The translations under genes and the position numbers were made by a program. A stretch of DNA of 48,603 nt, from NCBI GenBank assembly GCA_017475265.1, contig JAFVFY010000085.1, forward strand, positions 1-48,603, given 5' to 3'. The stretch's first letter is position 1, and every line of letters starts with the position of its first letter. This document shows positions 1-9,024 of the stretch, piece by piece. Under the pieces are notes generated by a model. That model did no database searches. It was not told the origin of the DNA and saw only the letters and a list, made by a program, of their open reading frames with translations. The stretch comes from Prevotella sp. (lineage in GTDB: Bacteria; Bacteroidota; Bacteroidia; Bacteroidales; Bacteroidaceae).

Positions 1-65
1 AAAAATGTCGTTTCAATGTCCATAATGTCCACTTTTTCGTTCTTTTTCAGAATGAATGGACATCA

Positions 66-87
66 AAACGAGGCTTTTTCATGCCTC
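66..87 (-). terminator. Hairpin terminator downstream of the ssrA relic
   Basis: Read on the minus strand, an inverted repeat GGGGCT/AGCCCC (91-108) is followed by a second hairpin GAGGC/GCCTC (70-87) and then GTTTTG. This fits a rho-independent terminator for minus-strand transcription through the ssrA relic. The T-run is short, so the call is tentative. Confidence 0.35.
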
Positions 88-185
88 ATTGGGGCTTTAA
101 ATAGCCCCCGGAAAGTGAACGGGTATGGGGCGGATTACGCAACTAAACCGGATAATGCAATCCCTACATTATTCGCTTCATTTCG

Positions 186-400
186 GTGGAATTGCGGAGG
201 GTCGAACTTCATTCAATCCGCACGAGGAATCCATACGCTCTCTACAAACCTATCTAAGTTTTCATTTTCAGTGACACAGCAAGAACGGGGCCACAAACTG
301 CATCCATATCCTGTATGGTTTCACAAGATTGCTGAGGCTCAATCTGCCTATTCTCGATTTATCTGCACCGCTTAGTTATTGTATTCGGAACCACGTCCCC
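186..400 (-). pseudogene. Decayed partial second copy of ssrA (tmRNA 3' half)
   Basis: This stretch is colinear with the 3' half of the intact ssrA about 361 bp away, in the same orientation. Shared blocks include tccgcacgagga (217 and 578), ccatacgct (231 and 592) and attcggaaccac (383 and 743), so spacing is almost unchanged. Beyond about 400 the match fades, and no tag ending in ALAA-stop survives. The T-arm stem no longer pairs, although the GTTCGA loop remains. It is therefore a relic rather than a second working tmRNA. It could be an old tandem duplication, or an original 3' end displaced by an element that integrated into ssrA and was later lost. Confidence 0.7.
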
Positions 401-469
401 ACAATAGTATGTTTAAGAAACCTAATCGAAGAAGGACTGAGAACAATGTGCTACCAATAAAACGATGAG

Positions 470-544
470 ACCTCCCCCCTTATATTAATACTGAGGGGGA
501 GGTTTTGGGGGGAGGTTTTCTTGTAAAATACTGATTTTCAGTAT
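470..544 (-). terminator. Terminator hairpins after ssrA
   Basis: Two inverted repeats lie just 3' of ssrA. The nearer is ATACTGA/TCAGTAT (528-544) with a three-base loop, followed on the minus strand by TTTTAC. The further is ACCTCCCCC/GGGGGAGGT (470-503), with another GGGGGGAGG copy beside it. The first is a plausible ssrA terminator. The C/G-rich one resembles the inverted repeat inside the gene at 47,032. Confidence 0.45.
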
Positions 545-551
545 GTTTTTG

Positions 552-947
552 TGGAGCTGGAGGGAGTCGAACCCTCGTCCGCACGAGGAAACCATACGCT
601 TTCTACACGCTTATCTTGGACTAGTTTTTCGTGCCGTGGCAAGACCCAAGCCACCAACCGCGACCTTATCCCCTAAAGCTTCATCACGGCATCGGGGCCT
701 GACGTGACTATTTCCGATTTACCTGCGCCGCCTTGTCCTCAGATTCGGAACCACACCCTTGGGGCGACGTCTCGTTCCTCTACCTTGTAGTGGAATTAAG
801 CCTCGAGTCTACTGTACTTCGACTAGGCAGCGAGAGCATACTCGTTGTTGCCAATTAATTTTTCGACCGAAGTGATTATGGAGCCTACAGTCGCCGCTCC
901 GCGTGCTTACGTACCATCTCATCTCGCCGTCAAATCCAGTCAACCCC
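552..947 (-). ncRNA. ssrA: Transfer-messenger RNA (tmRNA)
   Basis: This is tmRNA, which rescues stalled ribosomes with SmpB and adds a degradation tag. The 5' end reads GGGGTTGACTGGATTTGACG and the 3' end carries the T-arm GAGGGTTCGACTCCCTC followed by CAGCTCCA, which pairs with the 5' GGGG to form the acceptor stem. Only the first C of CCA is encoded. The tag frame at 852-823 reads GGC AAC AAC GAG TAT GCT CTC GCT GCC TAG, giving GNNEYALAA, close to other Bacteroidales tags. Length is about 396 nt, normal for one-piece tmRNA. A promoter lies about 80 bp upstream, so a precursor leader containing 7-bp repeats is probably removed by processing. A decayed 3'-half copy lies downstream. Confidence 0.95.
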
Positions 948-952
948 ATTGT

Positions 953-994
953 TTAGTTACGATTTACCGATTTTCGGATTTACGATTTGGCCTA
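953..994. repeat. 7-bp-period repeat in the ssrA leader
   Basis: A degenerate run of TTTACGA/TTTACCG-like heptamers lies between the ssrA promoter and the mature 5' end. The same wording recurs at 27,966 and 43,379. Confidence 0.5.
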
Positions 995-1027
995 GCAGGA
1001 GAAACGCTTTTCTCTTGTTTTGCTCTG

Positions 1028-1035
1028 CAAAGGTA
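1028..1035 (-). promoter_or_regulatory. Promoter -7 box for ssrA
   Basis: On the minus strand this reads TACCTTTG, the Bacteroidota -7 consensus, about 80 bp upstream of the mature tmRNA 5' end. Confidence 0.7.
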
Positions 1036-1121
1036 GTGCCATTATTTGTAAGGGCAAAATGATTTAATGATAATTAACATTGCTGCTTTGATTTTTCTTT
1101 TGCCGTGTCGGCAGATATTCG

Positions 1122-1129
1122 TAACTTTG
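1122..1129 (+). promoter_or_regulatory. Promoter -7 box for the HerA-like ATPase gene
   Basis: TAACTTTG followed by CACC matches the Bacteroidota -7 consensus, about 60 bp upstream of the ATG at 1188. It is divergent from the ssrA promoter. Confidence 0.7.
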
Positions 1130-1187
1130 CACCAAATTGTCAGCTTTATCTACCAGCAACAGGAAATCAAATTAATATTCAACTTAT

Positions 1188-2762
1188 ATGTACGACAAAG
1201 AAAGAGGGCTATACATAGCCCATTGCGACAACGGCAATCTTTGCATCACAGGCAAGATGGCCAACCGTCACGGCCTCATTGCCGGGGCTACGGGTACGGG
1301 AAAGACAGTAACGCTGCAAGTAATGGCTGAGACATTCTGTCAGGCAGGAGTGCCCTGTTTCATGGCTGACATGAAGGGCGACCTCAGCGGTATCTCACAA
1401 CCAGGACGTATGAGCGGATTCATTGAGAAGCGTCTGCCGGAATTCTTCGGTGGAGAACAATTACCCATGGACTTTCAGTCCTGTCCCGTGCGCTTCTACG
1501 ACGTCTACGGAGAGCAGGGACACCCCATGCGTGCCACGGTGTCGCAGATGGGGCCGCAACTGCTTTCGCGCCTTCTGGGGCTTAACGACACGCAAGACGG
1601 TGTGCTCAACATTGCCTTCCGCATAGCCGACGAGCGAGGGCTGCTTATCCTTGACCTGAAAGACCTGCGCTCAGTACTCGACTTCGTTTCAATGAACGCC
1701 AAGCAGTACACCACGAAGTACGGTAACATCTCGACACAGTCAGTAGGAGCCATTCAACGGGCATTGCTCCAGCTGGAGAACCAGGGTGCCGACCGTTTCT
1801 TCGGCGAACCGGCCTTCGACATTCAAGACCTGATGCAAACCGAGGGAGGCAAGGGCGTGATGAGCGTGCTTGCTGCTGACAAGCTGATGCTCCAGCCGAA
1901 GCTCTACTCCACCTTCCTGCTGTGGCTCCTCTCCGAGCTCTACTCCACCCTGCCCGAGGTTGGCGACCTGCCGCTGCCCAAGCTGGTGTTCTTCTTCGAC
2001 GAGGCCCACATGCTCTTCAACGACACATCGAAAGCCCTGCTCGACAAGATTGAGCAGGTTATCCGCCTCATACGCTCGAAGGGTGTGGGTATCTACTTCA
2101 TCACCCAAAGCCCGACAGACATTCCAGAAGTCATTCTCGGACAGTTGGGCAACCGTGTGCAACATGCCCTGCGTGCCTACACTCCCAAGGACCAGAAAGC
2201 CGTTAAGGTTGCCGCCGACACTTTCCGTCCCAACCCAGCTTTCAAGACCGACGAAGCCATCATGAACCTGGAGACGGGTGAGGCACTCGTGAGCTTCCTC
2301 GACGAGAAGGGTGCTCCGGGCATCGTGGAGCGCGCCAAGGTGCTCTTCCCACTTTCCCAGATAGGAGCCATCACCGAGGGTCAGCGTGGCGACATCATCC
2401 GCCAGAGCCGCATCTACGGAAAATATGACACGATGGTAGACCGTGAGAGTGCCTACGAAATGCTTGTTGCTGAGAGCACCGCGCTTGAGGAGGCAAGCAA
2501 AGAGGTAAAGGAGGAAAAAGAGGAAAAGGAGGCGAAGAAGAAGCCGGGCATGATGTCGAAGGTATGGAAGGCCGTCCTCACCGCCGTCACCTCCACCCTC
2601 GCCACCATCTTAGGCACCTGGGTGAGCGACAAGGTGTCAGGAAAGACCACCAAGAGTTCGAAGTCGGCAAAGGAGAAAGTGGTGAAGAACGCAACCTCCG
2701 CTGCCACCCGTACCATCACCCGTGAACTCACCCGCGACATACTGGGCAATCTTGTAAAATAG
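1188..2762 (+). CDS. HerA/YjgR-type (DUF853) ATPase
   Basis: A 524-residue cytoplasmic P-loop ATPase of the helicase HerA-like C-terminal (DUF853, YjgR) family. The Walker A motif GATGTGKT is at residues 33-40 and the Walker [12 protein letters not shown] has D271-E272. A sensor-like FITQSP follows. The family's role is not established; relatives of HerA are hexameric DNA pumps. After about residue 425 there is a Lys/Glu-rich stretch and a basic, Ser/Thr-rich C-terminal extension that looks specific to this group. The start is the first ATG after the promoter at 1122. The gene stands alone, divergent from ssrA, and is followed by a good terminator. Confidence 0.88.
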   Translation: MYDKERGLYIAHCDNGNLCITGKMANRHGLIAGATGTGKTVTLQVMAETFCQAGVPCFMADMKGDLSGISQPGRMSGFIEKRLPEFFGGEQLPMDFQSCPVRFYDVYGEQGHPMRATVSQMGPQLLSRLLGLNDTQDGVLNIAFRIADERGLLILDLKDLRSVLDFVSMNAKQYTTKYGNISTQSVGAIQRALLQLENQGADRFFGEPAFDIQDLMQTEGGKGVMSVLAADKLMLQPKLYSTFLLWLLSELYSTLPEVGDLPLPKLVFFFDEAHMLFNDTSKALLDKIEQVIRLIRSKGVGIYFITQSPTDIPEVILGQLGNRVQHALRAYTPKDQKAVKVAADTFRPNPAFKTDEAIMNLETGEALVSFLDEKGAPGIVERAKVLFPLSQIGAITEGQRGDIIRQSRIYGKYDTMVDRESAYEMLVAESTALEEASKEVKEEKEEKEAKKKPGMMSKVWKAVLTAVTSTLATILGTWVSDKVSGKTTKSSKSAKEKVVKNATSAATRTITRELTRDILGNLVK

Positions 2763-2788
2763 AGAGGATAAAGCTCACTCATCCAATG

Positions 2789-2824
2789 AACTGACATGGT
2801 TTCTCGGCAAGCCGTGTCAGTTTT
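2789..2824 (+). terminator. Rho-independent terminator
   Basis: AACTGACA pairs with TGTCAGTT around a loop and is followed by TTTTG, 26 bp after the stop codon at 2762. Confidence 0.75.
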
Positions 2825-2920
2825 GTATACTGACCTTGGAAGCCTCACCCACGATTATCCATAATCGTTAAGAAAACACAAAAAGGTATATATAAATAAT
2901 GTGGAAGTAAACTTTTTGTG

Positions 2921-2928
2921 TACTTTTG
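2921..2928 (+). promoter_or_regulatory. Promoter -7 box for the topA operon
   Basis: TACTTTTG followed by CACCCC matches the Bacteroidota -7 consensus, 30 bp upstream of the topA ATG. Confidence 0.65.
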
Positions 2929-2958
2929 CACCCCAAAAGCAACTACAAAAAGAGAATT

Positions 2959-5289
2959 ATGCAAAAAAACCTGGTAATAGTGGAGTCGCCGGCGAAGGCG
3001 AAAACCATTGAGAAATTCCTTGGCTCTGACTACAAAGTGATGTCGAGCTACGGTCACATCCGCGACCTGAGAAAGAAAGAACTAAGCATCAACGAGAAGA
3101 CGCTTGAACCCGAATACGAGATTCCCGAAGAGAAGAAAAAGCTGGTGAGCGAGCTTCGTTCCAATGCGAAAAAAGCCTCACAGGTATGGCTCGCAAGCGA
3201 TGAAGACCGCGAGGGAGAAGCCATCTCCTGGCACCTGTGTGAGGTGCTGGGGCTTGACGAGCAGCACACCAAGCGCATCGTCTTCCACGAGATTACGAAG
3301 CCGGCCATCTTAGAGGCCATCGAGCATCCTCGTACGCTGAACATGGACCTGGTGAACGCCCAGCAGGCTCGCCGCGTGCTCGACCGTCTGGTAGGCTTCA
3401 AGCTCTCACCGGTGCTTTGGCGCAAGGTGAAGCCAGCCCTTTCGGCAGGACGTGTGCAGAGCGTTGCCGTGAGACTCATTGTGGAGCGTGAGCGTGAGAT
3501 TCAGGCATTCAAGAGTGAGACCTACTACAGCGTGCAGGGCATCTTCGGTGTGCAGAACGCCGACGGCTCGCAGAGCGAGGTGAAGGCCACACTGGCCCAG
3601 CGCCTGAAGACGAAGGAGGAGGTGACAGCATTCCTGGAGCAATGCAAGGATGCCACATTCACCATCAGCAGCGTGCAGAAGAAGCCGATGAAACGCACTC
3701 CTGCCCCACCCTTCACTACGTCAACGCTGCAGCAGGAAGCTGCCCGCAAACTGGGATTCACCGTCAGCCAGACAATGATGGTGGCACAGCACCTCTACGA
3801 GAACGGACGCATCACCTACATGCGTACCGACTCGGTGAACCTCAGCTCCCTGTGCATCAACGCCTCGAAGGAGAAAATCACCGAACTCTACGGTGCCAAC
3901 TACTCGAAGGTGCGCCAGTACCAAACCAGCTCCAAGGGTGCCCAGGAAGCTCATGAGGCCATTCGTCCGACCTACATGGACCAGACGAGCATTGATGGCA
4001 CCATGCAGGAGAAGCGCCTCTACGACCTCATCTGGAAGCGTACCGCCGCCTGCCAGATGGCCGACGCAGAGATAGAGAAGACAACTGTCGAGATAAGCCT
4101 CACCCCCACTCTGAAAGGGGCTGCTGGCGAAGCTCAATTCATAGCCACCGGTGAGGTCATCCGCTTCGACGGATTCCTGAAGGTTTATCGTGAGAGCGTC
4201 GATGACGATGATGACAACCGCGACGAGCAGAGCCACGTACTTCCCCCGCTTGATGAAGGTCAGGAACTCATTCGCCGCGAGATACTAGCCACAGAGCGCA
4301 ACAGCCAGGGGCCGCAGCGATACACCGAGGCATCGTTGGTGCACAAGCTGGAGGAGCTGGGCATCGGACGTCCGTCGACCTACGCTCCGACCATTTCTAC
4401 CATCCAGCAGCGTGAGTATGTGGTGAAGGGCGACAAGAAAGGCGAGGAGCATCAGTACGACGTCATCAGCCTGAAAGGAAAGCTCATCACCACCAAGCAG
4501 CGTGTGGAGACCGTGGGAAGCGAGAAAGGCAAGCTGCTGCCCACCGACATTGGCACCGTGGTCAACGATTTCCTCATGAAGAATTTCCCTACCATCATGG
4601 ATTACAACTTCACCGCAAAGGTGGAACAGGACTTTGACAAGATTGCCGAAGGTGTAACGCAATGGGAGAAGATGATGAGAGACTTCTACAGAGACTTCAA
4701 GCCTACGGTGGAAGATACCATCAACGCCCGATCGGAGCACAAGGCCGGCGAGCGTGAGCTGGGCATCGACCCACAGAGCGGCCGCCCGGTGTTCGTGAAG
4801 ATAGGCCGCTACGGTCCCGTCATTCAGATAGGTGCTGCCGACGAGAAGAACAAGCCCCTCTTCGCCCACCTGCCGAAGGAACTGAGCATGGAAAGCGTCA
4901 CGCTGGAGCAAGGCCTGGAGCTGTTCAAGCTGCCCCGCATGCTGGGTCAGTATGAGGGTGAACCCGTCACCGTGGGCTCTGGCCGTTTTGGCCCTTACGT
5001 GCTCCACAAGAAGATCTACACCCCCATTCCCAAGGACATAGACCCGCTGCAGATAACCATCGTAGAGGCTGCCAAGCTCATCGAGGAGAAGCGCAAGAGC
5101 GACGCCCAGAAACACGTGAAGTCGTTTGAGCAAGACCCGAAGCTGGAGATACTCAACGGTCGGTTCGGCCCCTACCTGAACTACGACGGCAAGAACATCC
5201 GCATACCGAAATCCATGCACGAGCGGGCCAAGGACCTGACCTACGAAGACTGTATGAACCTCGTCAACAAAGGAGTGAAAGCAGAGTGA
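2959..5289 (+). CDS. topA: DNA topoisomerase I
   Basis: A type IA topoisomerase of 776 residues that relaxes negative supercoils. The N-terminal TOPRIM domain begins with VIVESPAKAKTIEKFLG and carries the acidic DEDREGE motif near residue 81. The catalytic tyrosine is Y287 in GRITYMRTDS. Instead of zinc fingers, the C-terminus has topoisomerase C-terminal repeats, with GRFGPYV and GRFGPYL copies, as in other Bacteroidota. The longer in-frame ORF upstream would start inside the promoter region, so the ATG at 2959 (MQKNLVIVE) is chosen. It is first in an operon with aroK, whose GTG start overlaps the topA stop. Confidence 0.96.
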   Translation: MQKNLVIVESPAKAKTIEKFLGSDYKVMSSYGHIRDLRKKELSINEKTLEPEYEIPEEKKKLVSELRSNAKKASQVWLASDEDREGEAISWHLCEVLGLDEQHTKRIVFHEITKPAILEAIEHPRTLNMDLVNAQQARRVLDRLVGFKLSPVLWRKVKPALSAGRVQSVAVRLIVEREREIQAFKSETYYSVQGIFGVQNADGSQSEVKATLAQRLKTKEEVTAFLEQCKDATFTISSVQKKPMKRTPAPPFTTSTLQQEAARKLGFTVSQTMMVAQHLYENGRITYMRTDSVNLSSLCINASKEKITELYGANYSKVRQYQTSSKGAQEAHEAIRPTYMDQTSIDGTMQEKRLYDLIWKRTAACQMADAEIEKTTVEISLTPTLKGAAGEAQFIATGEVIRFDGFLKVYRESVDDDDDNRDEQSHVLPPLDEGQELIRREILATERNSQGPQRYTEASLVHKLEELGIGRPSTYAPTISTIQQREYVVKGDKKGEEHQYDVISLKGKLITTKQRVETVGSEKGKLLPTDIGTVVNDFLMKNFPTIMDYNFTAKVEQDFDKIAEGVTQWEKMMRDFYRDFKPTVEDTINARSEHKAGERELGIDPQSGRPVFVKIGRYGPVIQIGAADEKNKPLFAHLPKELSMESVTLEQGLELFKLPRMLGQYEGEPVTVGSGRFGPYVLHKKIYTPIPKDIDPLQITIVEAAKLIEEKRKSDAQKHVKSFEQDPKLEILNGRFGPYLNYDGKNIRIPKSMHERAKDLTYEDCMNLVNKGVKAE

Positions 5290-5813
5290 CAAGGATAATA
5301 CTGATAGGCTACATGGGTGCTGGCAAGACCACCATCGGCCGCGCCCTGGCCAAGGAGCTGGATGTGCCCTTCTACGACCTCGACTGGTACATAGAGAGCC
5401 GCCGCCACAAGACCGTGGCACAGATCTTCGCCGAAGAGGGTGAGGAGGCCTTCCGCCGCATAGAGCACAACATGCTTCACGAGGTAGCGGAGTTTGAGGA
5501 TGTGGTCATCAGCTGCGGAGGAGGCACTCCCTGTTTCTTCGACAACATGGAATACATGAACGCGCAGGGACAGGTGGTCTACCTCAAAGCCGAGCCACAG
5601 GTGCTCATTGACCATCTGCGCATGGGGCGCACCGAGCGGCCCCTGCTGAAAGGGAAAAGCCCTGAAGAGCTGGAGGAATTTATTAAGGAACAGGTGCGCG
5701 CGCGTGAATCACATTATAATCAGGCACGCTACATCTTCGATGTGTCGCTCATGGACAACTACGAAAAAATCCAGGCCACCATCACCAAACTGCGCCAGAT
5801 GCTTTCGATATGA
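5286..5813 (+). CDS. aroK: Shikimate kinase
   Basis: Phosphorylates shikimate with ATP in aromatic amino acid and chorismate synthesis. It is 175 residues, the usual length. The P-loop GYMGAGKTT is near residue 8, the substrate-binding DLD motif follows VPFY, CGGGTP is present, and the lid has RTERPLL. The start is a GTG that overlaps the topA stop in a GTGA arrangement, so translational coupling is likely. The stop overlaps the next gene's ATG (ATGA). Confidence 0.95.
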   Translation: MTRIILIGYMGAGKTTIGRALAKELDVPFYDLDWYIESRRHKTVAQIFAEEGEEAFRRIEHNMLHEVAEFEDVVISCGGGTPCFFDNMEYMNAQGQVVYLKAEPQVLIDHLRMGRTERPLLKGKSPEELEEFIKEQVRARESHYNQARYIFDVSLMDNYEKIQATITKLRQMLSI

Positions 5814-7795
5814 GGAAATGTCTTTATGTCTTGTTGATGTTGCTCGTGGTCTCCTGCGCCCGCATGGGAAGCCCCGACGGTGGTTGGTATGACGAGACAC
5901 CGCCGAAGGTCGTCGGCTCCACACCCGAAGACAAGGGTACCAACGTGAAGGCAAAGAAAATCACCATCAACTTCGACGAGTTCATCAAGATTGAGAACGC
6001 ACAGGAAAAGGTCATCGTCTCGCCGCCACAACTGGAGCAGGCAGAGATCAAGGCCGCCGGAAAGCGCATCATCGTGGAGCTGAAAGACACGCTGAAGGAC
6101 AACACCACCTACACCGTGGACTTCAGCGATGCCATCTCCGACAACAACGAGGGCAACCCCATGGGTAACTACACCTTCTCGTTCTCCACCGGCGACCAGA
6201 TAGACACCCTGGAGGTTTCGGGCTACTGCCTCAACGCCGAGAACCTGGAGCCCATCAAGGGAATCAGCGTGGGGCTCTATCCATACGATGCCCCCGACAG
6301 CATCTTCCACAAGGAGCCGATGATACGTATCTCGCGCACCAACGGCGGGGGACAGTTCACCATCAAGGGTGTCGCCCCGGGAGCCTACCGCGCCTTTGCC
6401 CTGCAGGATGCCGACGGCGACTTCGTGCTCAGCCAGAAAAGCGAGATGATTGGATTCTCGCACGACAAGATTGAACCCTCGTGGAAGCCCGACACACGGC
6501 AAGACACCATCTGGCGAGACTCGCTTCACATCCTCGACATCAAGCAGATAGGCTACACGCACTTCCTTCCCGACGACATCACGCTGCTCTGCTTTCAGGA
6601 GCCTGTCACCGACCGTTCGTTCCTCAAGATTGAACGCAACGAGCCCAACAAGATAGGAATCTTCTTCACCTACGGCAACGACTCGCTGCCACGACTGCGC
6701 GGCCTGAACTTCGACAGCACCGATGCCTTCGTGCTCGAACCGTCGGAGAAGAACGACACACTTCTGTATTGGATTACCGACACCACGCTTGTCAATCAGG
6801 ACACGCTCGACATTGAGATGACCTACCTCATGACCGACACCACAGGGCTGCTTGTCGAGAAAGTGGACACCGTCAGCGCATACGCCAAGGTGAGCTACGA
6901 GAAGCGCATGAAGGAACAGCAGAAGGAGCTGGAGAAATGGCAGAAGGAGCAGGAGAAGAACAAGAAAAAAGGAGAGCCATACGACAGCATCATGCCGCCT
7001 AAGAAGCTCGACCTGAAAGTCAGCGCCAACGGAACCATTGACCCCAAGCAGAGAATCTTCATCGAAGTGCCCGAACCACTGGCACGGCTCGACACCGCCG
7101 GCATTCACCTCTATCAGGAAATAGACTCAGCGTGGTATAACTGTCCGCATGAGCTGCGGCAAATCTCGCCGCGCAGGTACGAGCTGAAGGTAGACACGCA
7201 ACCGAAGATGACGCTCAGCCTGGAGATTGACTCGGCTGCCTTCCAGAGCATCTACGGCATTGCCTCCGATAAGTTGAAAGTGGGTATCAAGGTGAAAGGA
7301 GAGGAGGACTACAGCACCCTGCTCGTGGAACTCTCCGGCATACCCAAGCAATGGTCGACGGCCGATGGCCAAGGGGCAATGGTAGACACCGACCCCACCT
7401 CTGTCACCGTGCTGCTCATCGACGGCTCCGACAAAGTAGCGAAGCAGATGAAGGCCGACGCCTCAGGAAAGGCTAAGTTCCTGTACCTGAAGCCGGGAAC
7501 GTACTACCTCAGGGCTTTCATCGACATGAACGGCAACGACATCTGGGACACAGGATGTTACGACGAAGACCGACAGGCAGAACCAGTCTTCTACTTCAAC
7601 GAGGAAGTGGAGTGTAAGCAGAAATGGGACGTGAAGCGACAATGGAACCTCACCGCCATGCCGCTGTTCAAGCAGAAGCCCGAGAAAATCATCAAGCAAA
7701 AGCCCGATGCGGCAAGGAAACAGAAAAACATGAACCTGGAAAGGGCAAAGAAACTGGGAAAAGAATATATCAAGGAAAAAGGAGTGAACCTCTAA
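5810..7795 (+). CDS. Ig-like-domain lipoprotein
   Basis: A 661-residue predicted lipoprotein. The signal peptide ends in LLVVSC with the lipidated Cys at residue 16. An Ig-like domain of the Big_5 type (about residues 30-130: PPKVVGSTP, ITINFDEFI, TYTVDFSDAI) follows, then a carboxypeptidase-regulatory-like section near residues 145-200. A Lys/Glu/Gln-rich segment lies at about 360-390, and the C-terminal 60 residues are very basic. Such proteins are common next to topA/aroK in Prevotella-like genomes, but their function is unknown. It is translationally coupled to aroK. Export to the periplasm or outer membrane is inferred. Confidence 0.8.
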   Translation: MRKCLYVLLMLLVVSCARMGSPDGGWYDETPPKVVGSTPEDKGTNVKAKKITINFDEFIKIENAQEKVIVSPPQLEQAEIKAAGKRIIVELKDTLKDNTTYTVDFSDAISDNNEGNPMGNYTFSFSTGDQIDTLEVSGYCLNAENLEPIKGISVGLYPYDAPDSIFHKEPMIRISRTNGGGQFTIKGVAPGAYRAFALQDADGDFVLSQKSEMIGFSHDKIEPSWKPDTRQDTIWRDSLHILDIKQIGYTHFLPDDITLLCFQEPVTDRSFLKIERNEPNKIGIFFTYGNDSLPRLRGLNFDSTDAFVLEPSEKNDTLLYWITDTTLVNQDTLDIEMTYLMTDTTGLLVEKVDTVSAYAKVSYEKRMKEQQKELEKWQKEQEKNKKKGEPYDSIMPPKKLDLKVSANGTIDPKQRIFIEVPEPLARLDTAGIHLYQEIDSAWYNCPHELRQISPRRYELKVDTQPKMTLSLEIDSAAFQSIYGIASDKLKVGIKVKGEEDYSTLLVELSGIPKQWSTADGQGAMVDTDPTSVTVLLIDGSDKVAKQMKADASGKAKFLYLKPGTYYLRAFIDMNGNDIWDTGCYDEDRQAEPVFYFNEEVECKQKWDVKRQWNLTAMPLFKQKPEKIIKQKPDAARKQKNMNLERAKKLGKEYIKEKGVNL

Positions 7796-7861
7796 ATCTC
7801 AACCCTCAAATCTCAACCCTCAACCCTCAAATCTCAACCCTCAACCCTCAAATCTCAAATC
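7793..7861 (+). repeat. 7-bp tandem repeat array (CTCAAAT/CTCAACC)
   Basis: About nine heptamers alternating CAAATCT and CAACCCT fill the 67-bp gap between two genes and run up to the next start codon. The same units occur at 19,320, 26,551 (reverse strand) and inside the gene at 35,253. Confidence 0.85.
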
Positions 7862-7862
7862 A

Positions 7863-8678
7863 ATGAACTACAGAATAGGTTTATTATTTATTATTTTTTC
7901 ATTATTCTTTAGCCACGCAGTGGCGCAGTGTGGCATCGAGAACACCGCTTTCAAGGCAGGTGAGAAGCTCGACTACGACCTCCACTTCAACTGGAAGTTC
8001 GTGTGGCTGAAGGTGGGTAGTGCCACCATGCAGACAACGCAAAGCACGTTCGAGGGTCAGCCTGTCTACAAAGCCAGCCTCGTGACGCGAGGCAACAGCA
8101 AGCTCGACAATGTGTTCATGATGCGCGACACGCTCCTTTCGCTCTGCTCGGCGAAAGACCTCGCACCCCTCTATTTCCGCAAAGGTGCCCGCGAAGGCAA
8201 GCGCTACTACGTCGACGAGCTGTGGTACACCTACCCGCGTGGCAACTGCCACCTGAAGATGCACCGCATCACCGACGAGGGCGAGCACATCTGGCAGGAG
8301 AAAGAGTATGCCTCGTGTATCTACGACATGATGAGCATCTTCCTCCGTGCCCGGAACTTCGACGCCTCGAAGATGAAGAAGGGCGACATCGTGCCCATGC
8401 CCATCAGCGACGCCAAGAGTCTCTCCAACTCCTGGCTGGAGTACCGTGGCAAGGACACCTTCAAGGTCAGCTCAACCAAGGAGAAGTTCCGCTGCCTCGT
8501 CTTCTCTTTCTACGAGCATGAGAACGGCAAGACCCACGAGCTCATCCGCTTCTACGTCACCGACGACCAGAACCACATCCCCGTGCGCCTCGACATGTTC
8601 CTCTCCTTCGGCTCTGCCAAGGCCTTCCTCAAAAGCTACGAGGGTGTACGCTCAGAGTTGACGTCGAAGTTAAAGTGA
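7863..8678 (+). CDS. DUF3108 family secreted protein
   Basis: A 271-residue protein with a signal peptide (residues 1-22, ending SHAVAQ) and the DUF3108 pattern FKAGEKLDYDLHFNWKFVWL, followed by KVGSATM. Members are predicted beta-rich periplasmic or envelope proteins of unknown function. It is probably the last gene of the topA-aroK-lipoprotein transcript, separated from it by a 7-bp repeat array. That array sits where a ribosome binding site would be expected, so how translation starts is unclear. Confidence 0.8.
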   Translation: MNYRIGLLFIIFSLFFSHAVAQCGIENTAFKAGEKLDYDLHFNWKFVWLKVGSATMQTTQSTFEGQPVYKASLVTRGNSKLDNVFMMRDTLLSLCSAKDLAPLYFRKGAREGKRYYVDELWYTYPRGNCHLKMHRITDEGEHIWQEKEYASCIYDMMSIFLRARNFDASKMKKGDIVPMPISDAKSLSNSWLEYRGKDTFKVSSTKEKFRCLVFSFYEHENGKTHELIRFYVTDDQNHIPVRLDMFLSFGSAKAFLKSYEGVRSELTSKLK

Positions 8679-8763
8679 ACACGCCATTGTTCCGGCCGGT
8701 TTGAACTACTCAAAGTCAGCGGGACTAACGTATTCTCTTTCAGAAACATCCGGCATTGCAAAA

Positions 8764-8851
8764 GTAAAACAAGTTGTTTTGGTCGAGAAAAAGCCGTTCT
8801 TTCTATGGGTTAGGACGGACTTTTCTCAGGTAAAACAACTTGTTTTACTTT
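8764..8851. repeat. 22-bp module array forming a long palindrome
   Basis: The stretch divides into four units of exactly 22 bp. Units 1 and 4 contain AAAACAA-TTGTTTT palindromes and are reverse complements over 17 bp (8764-8780 and 8832-8848). Units 2 and 3 are also partly complementary (aagccgtt and aggacgga cores). The whole can fold into one long hairpin. Unit 2 is nearly identical to the modules at 45,046. The rest of the 8,679-9,024 gap holds only the promoter at 8982. Confidence 0.8.
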
Positions 8852-8981
8852 TTTATAGTCCGGTTATTCTCTGTGACTGACCGTATCCTTGTGTCAGTCG
8901 CAACGGATGTCTTTGTGTTGAATGTCAGTTCAAAATGCATTAATTTTTGCCGATAACTACACGTAAGTGAGAAAAAGTTCG

Positions 8982-8989
8982 TAACTTTG
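8982..8989 (+). promoter_or_regulatory. Promoter -7 box for the gene at 9025
   Basis: TAACTTTG followed by CAGC matches the Bacteroidota -7 consensus, 35 bp upstream of the ATG. Confidence 0.7.
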
Positions 8990-9024
8990 CAGCGACAAAA
9001 CCATATTTCAAGAAAAGACTGGCT

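Noticed and set aside
16-375. A 119-codon plus-strand frame at the window start
   Set aside because: It runs antisense through the ssrA relic, has no promoter or ribosome site, and matches no protein family.
5759-7108. A 449-codon minus-strand frame over the Ig-like lipoprotein
   Set aside because: Low-complexity Leu/Val/Gly-rich antisense reading. The plus strand has a signal peptide, domains and coupled start codons.
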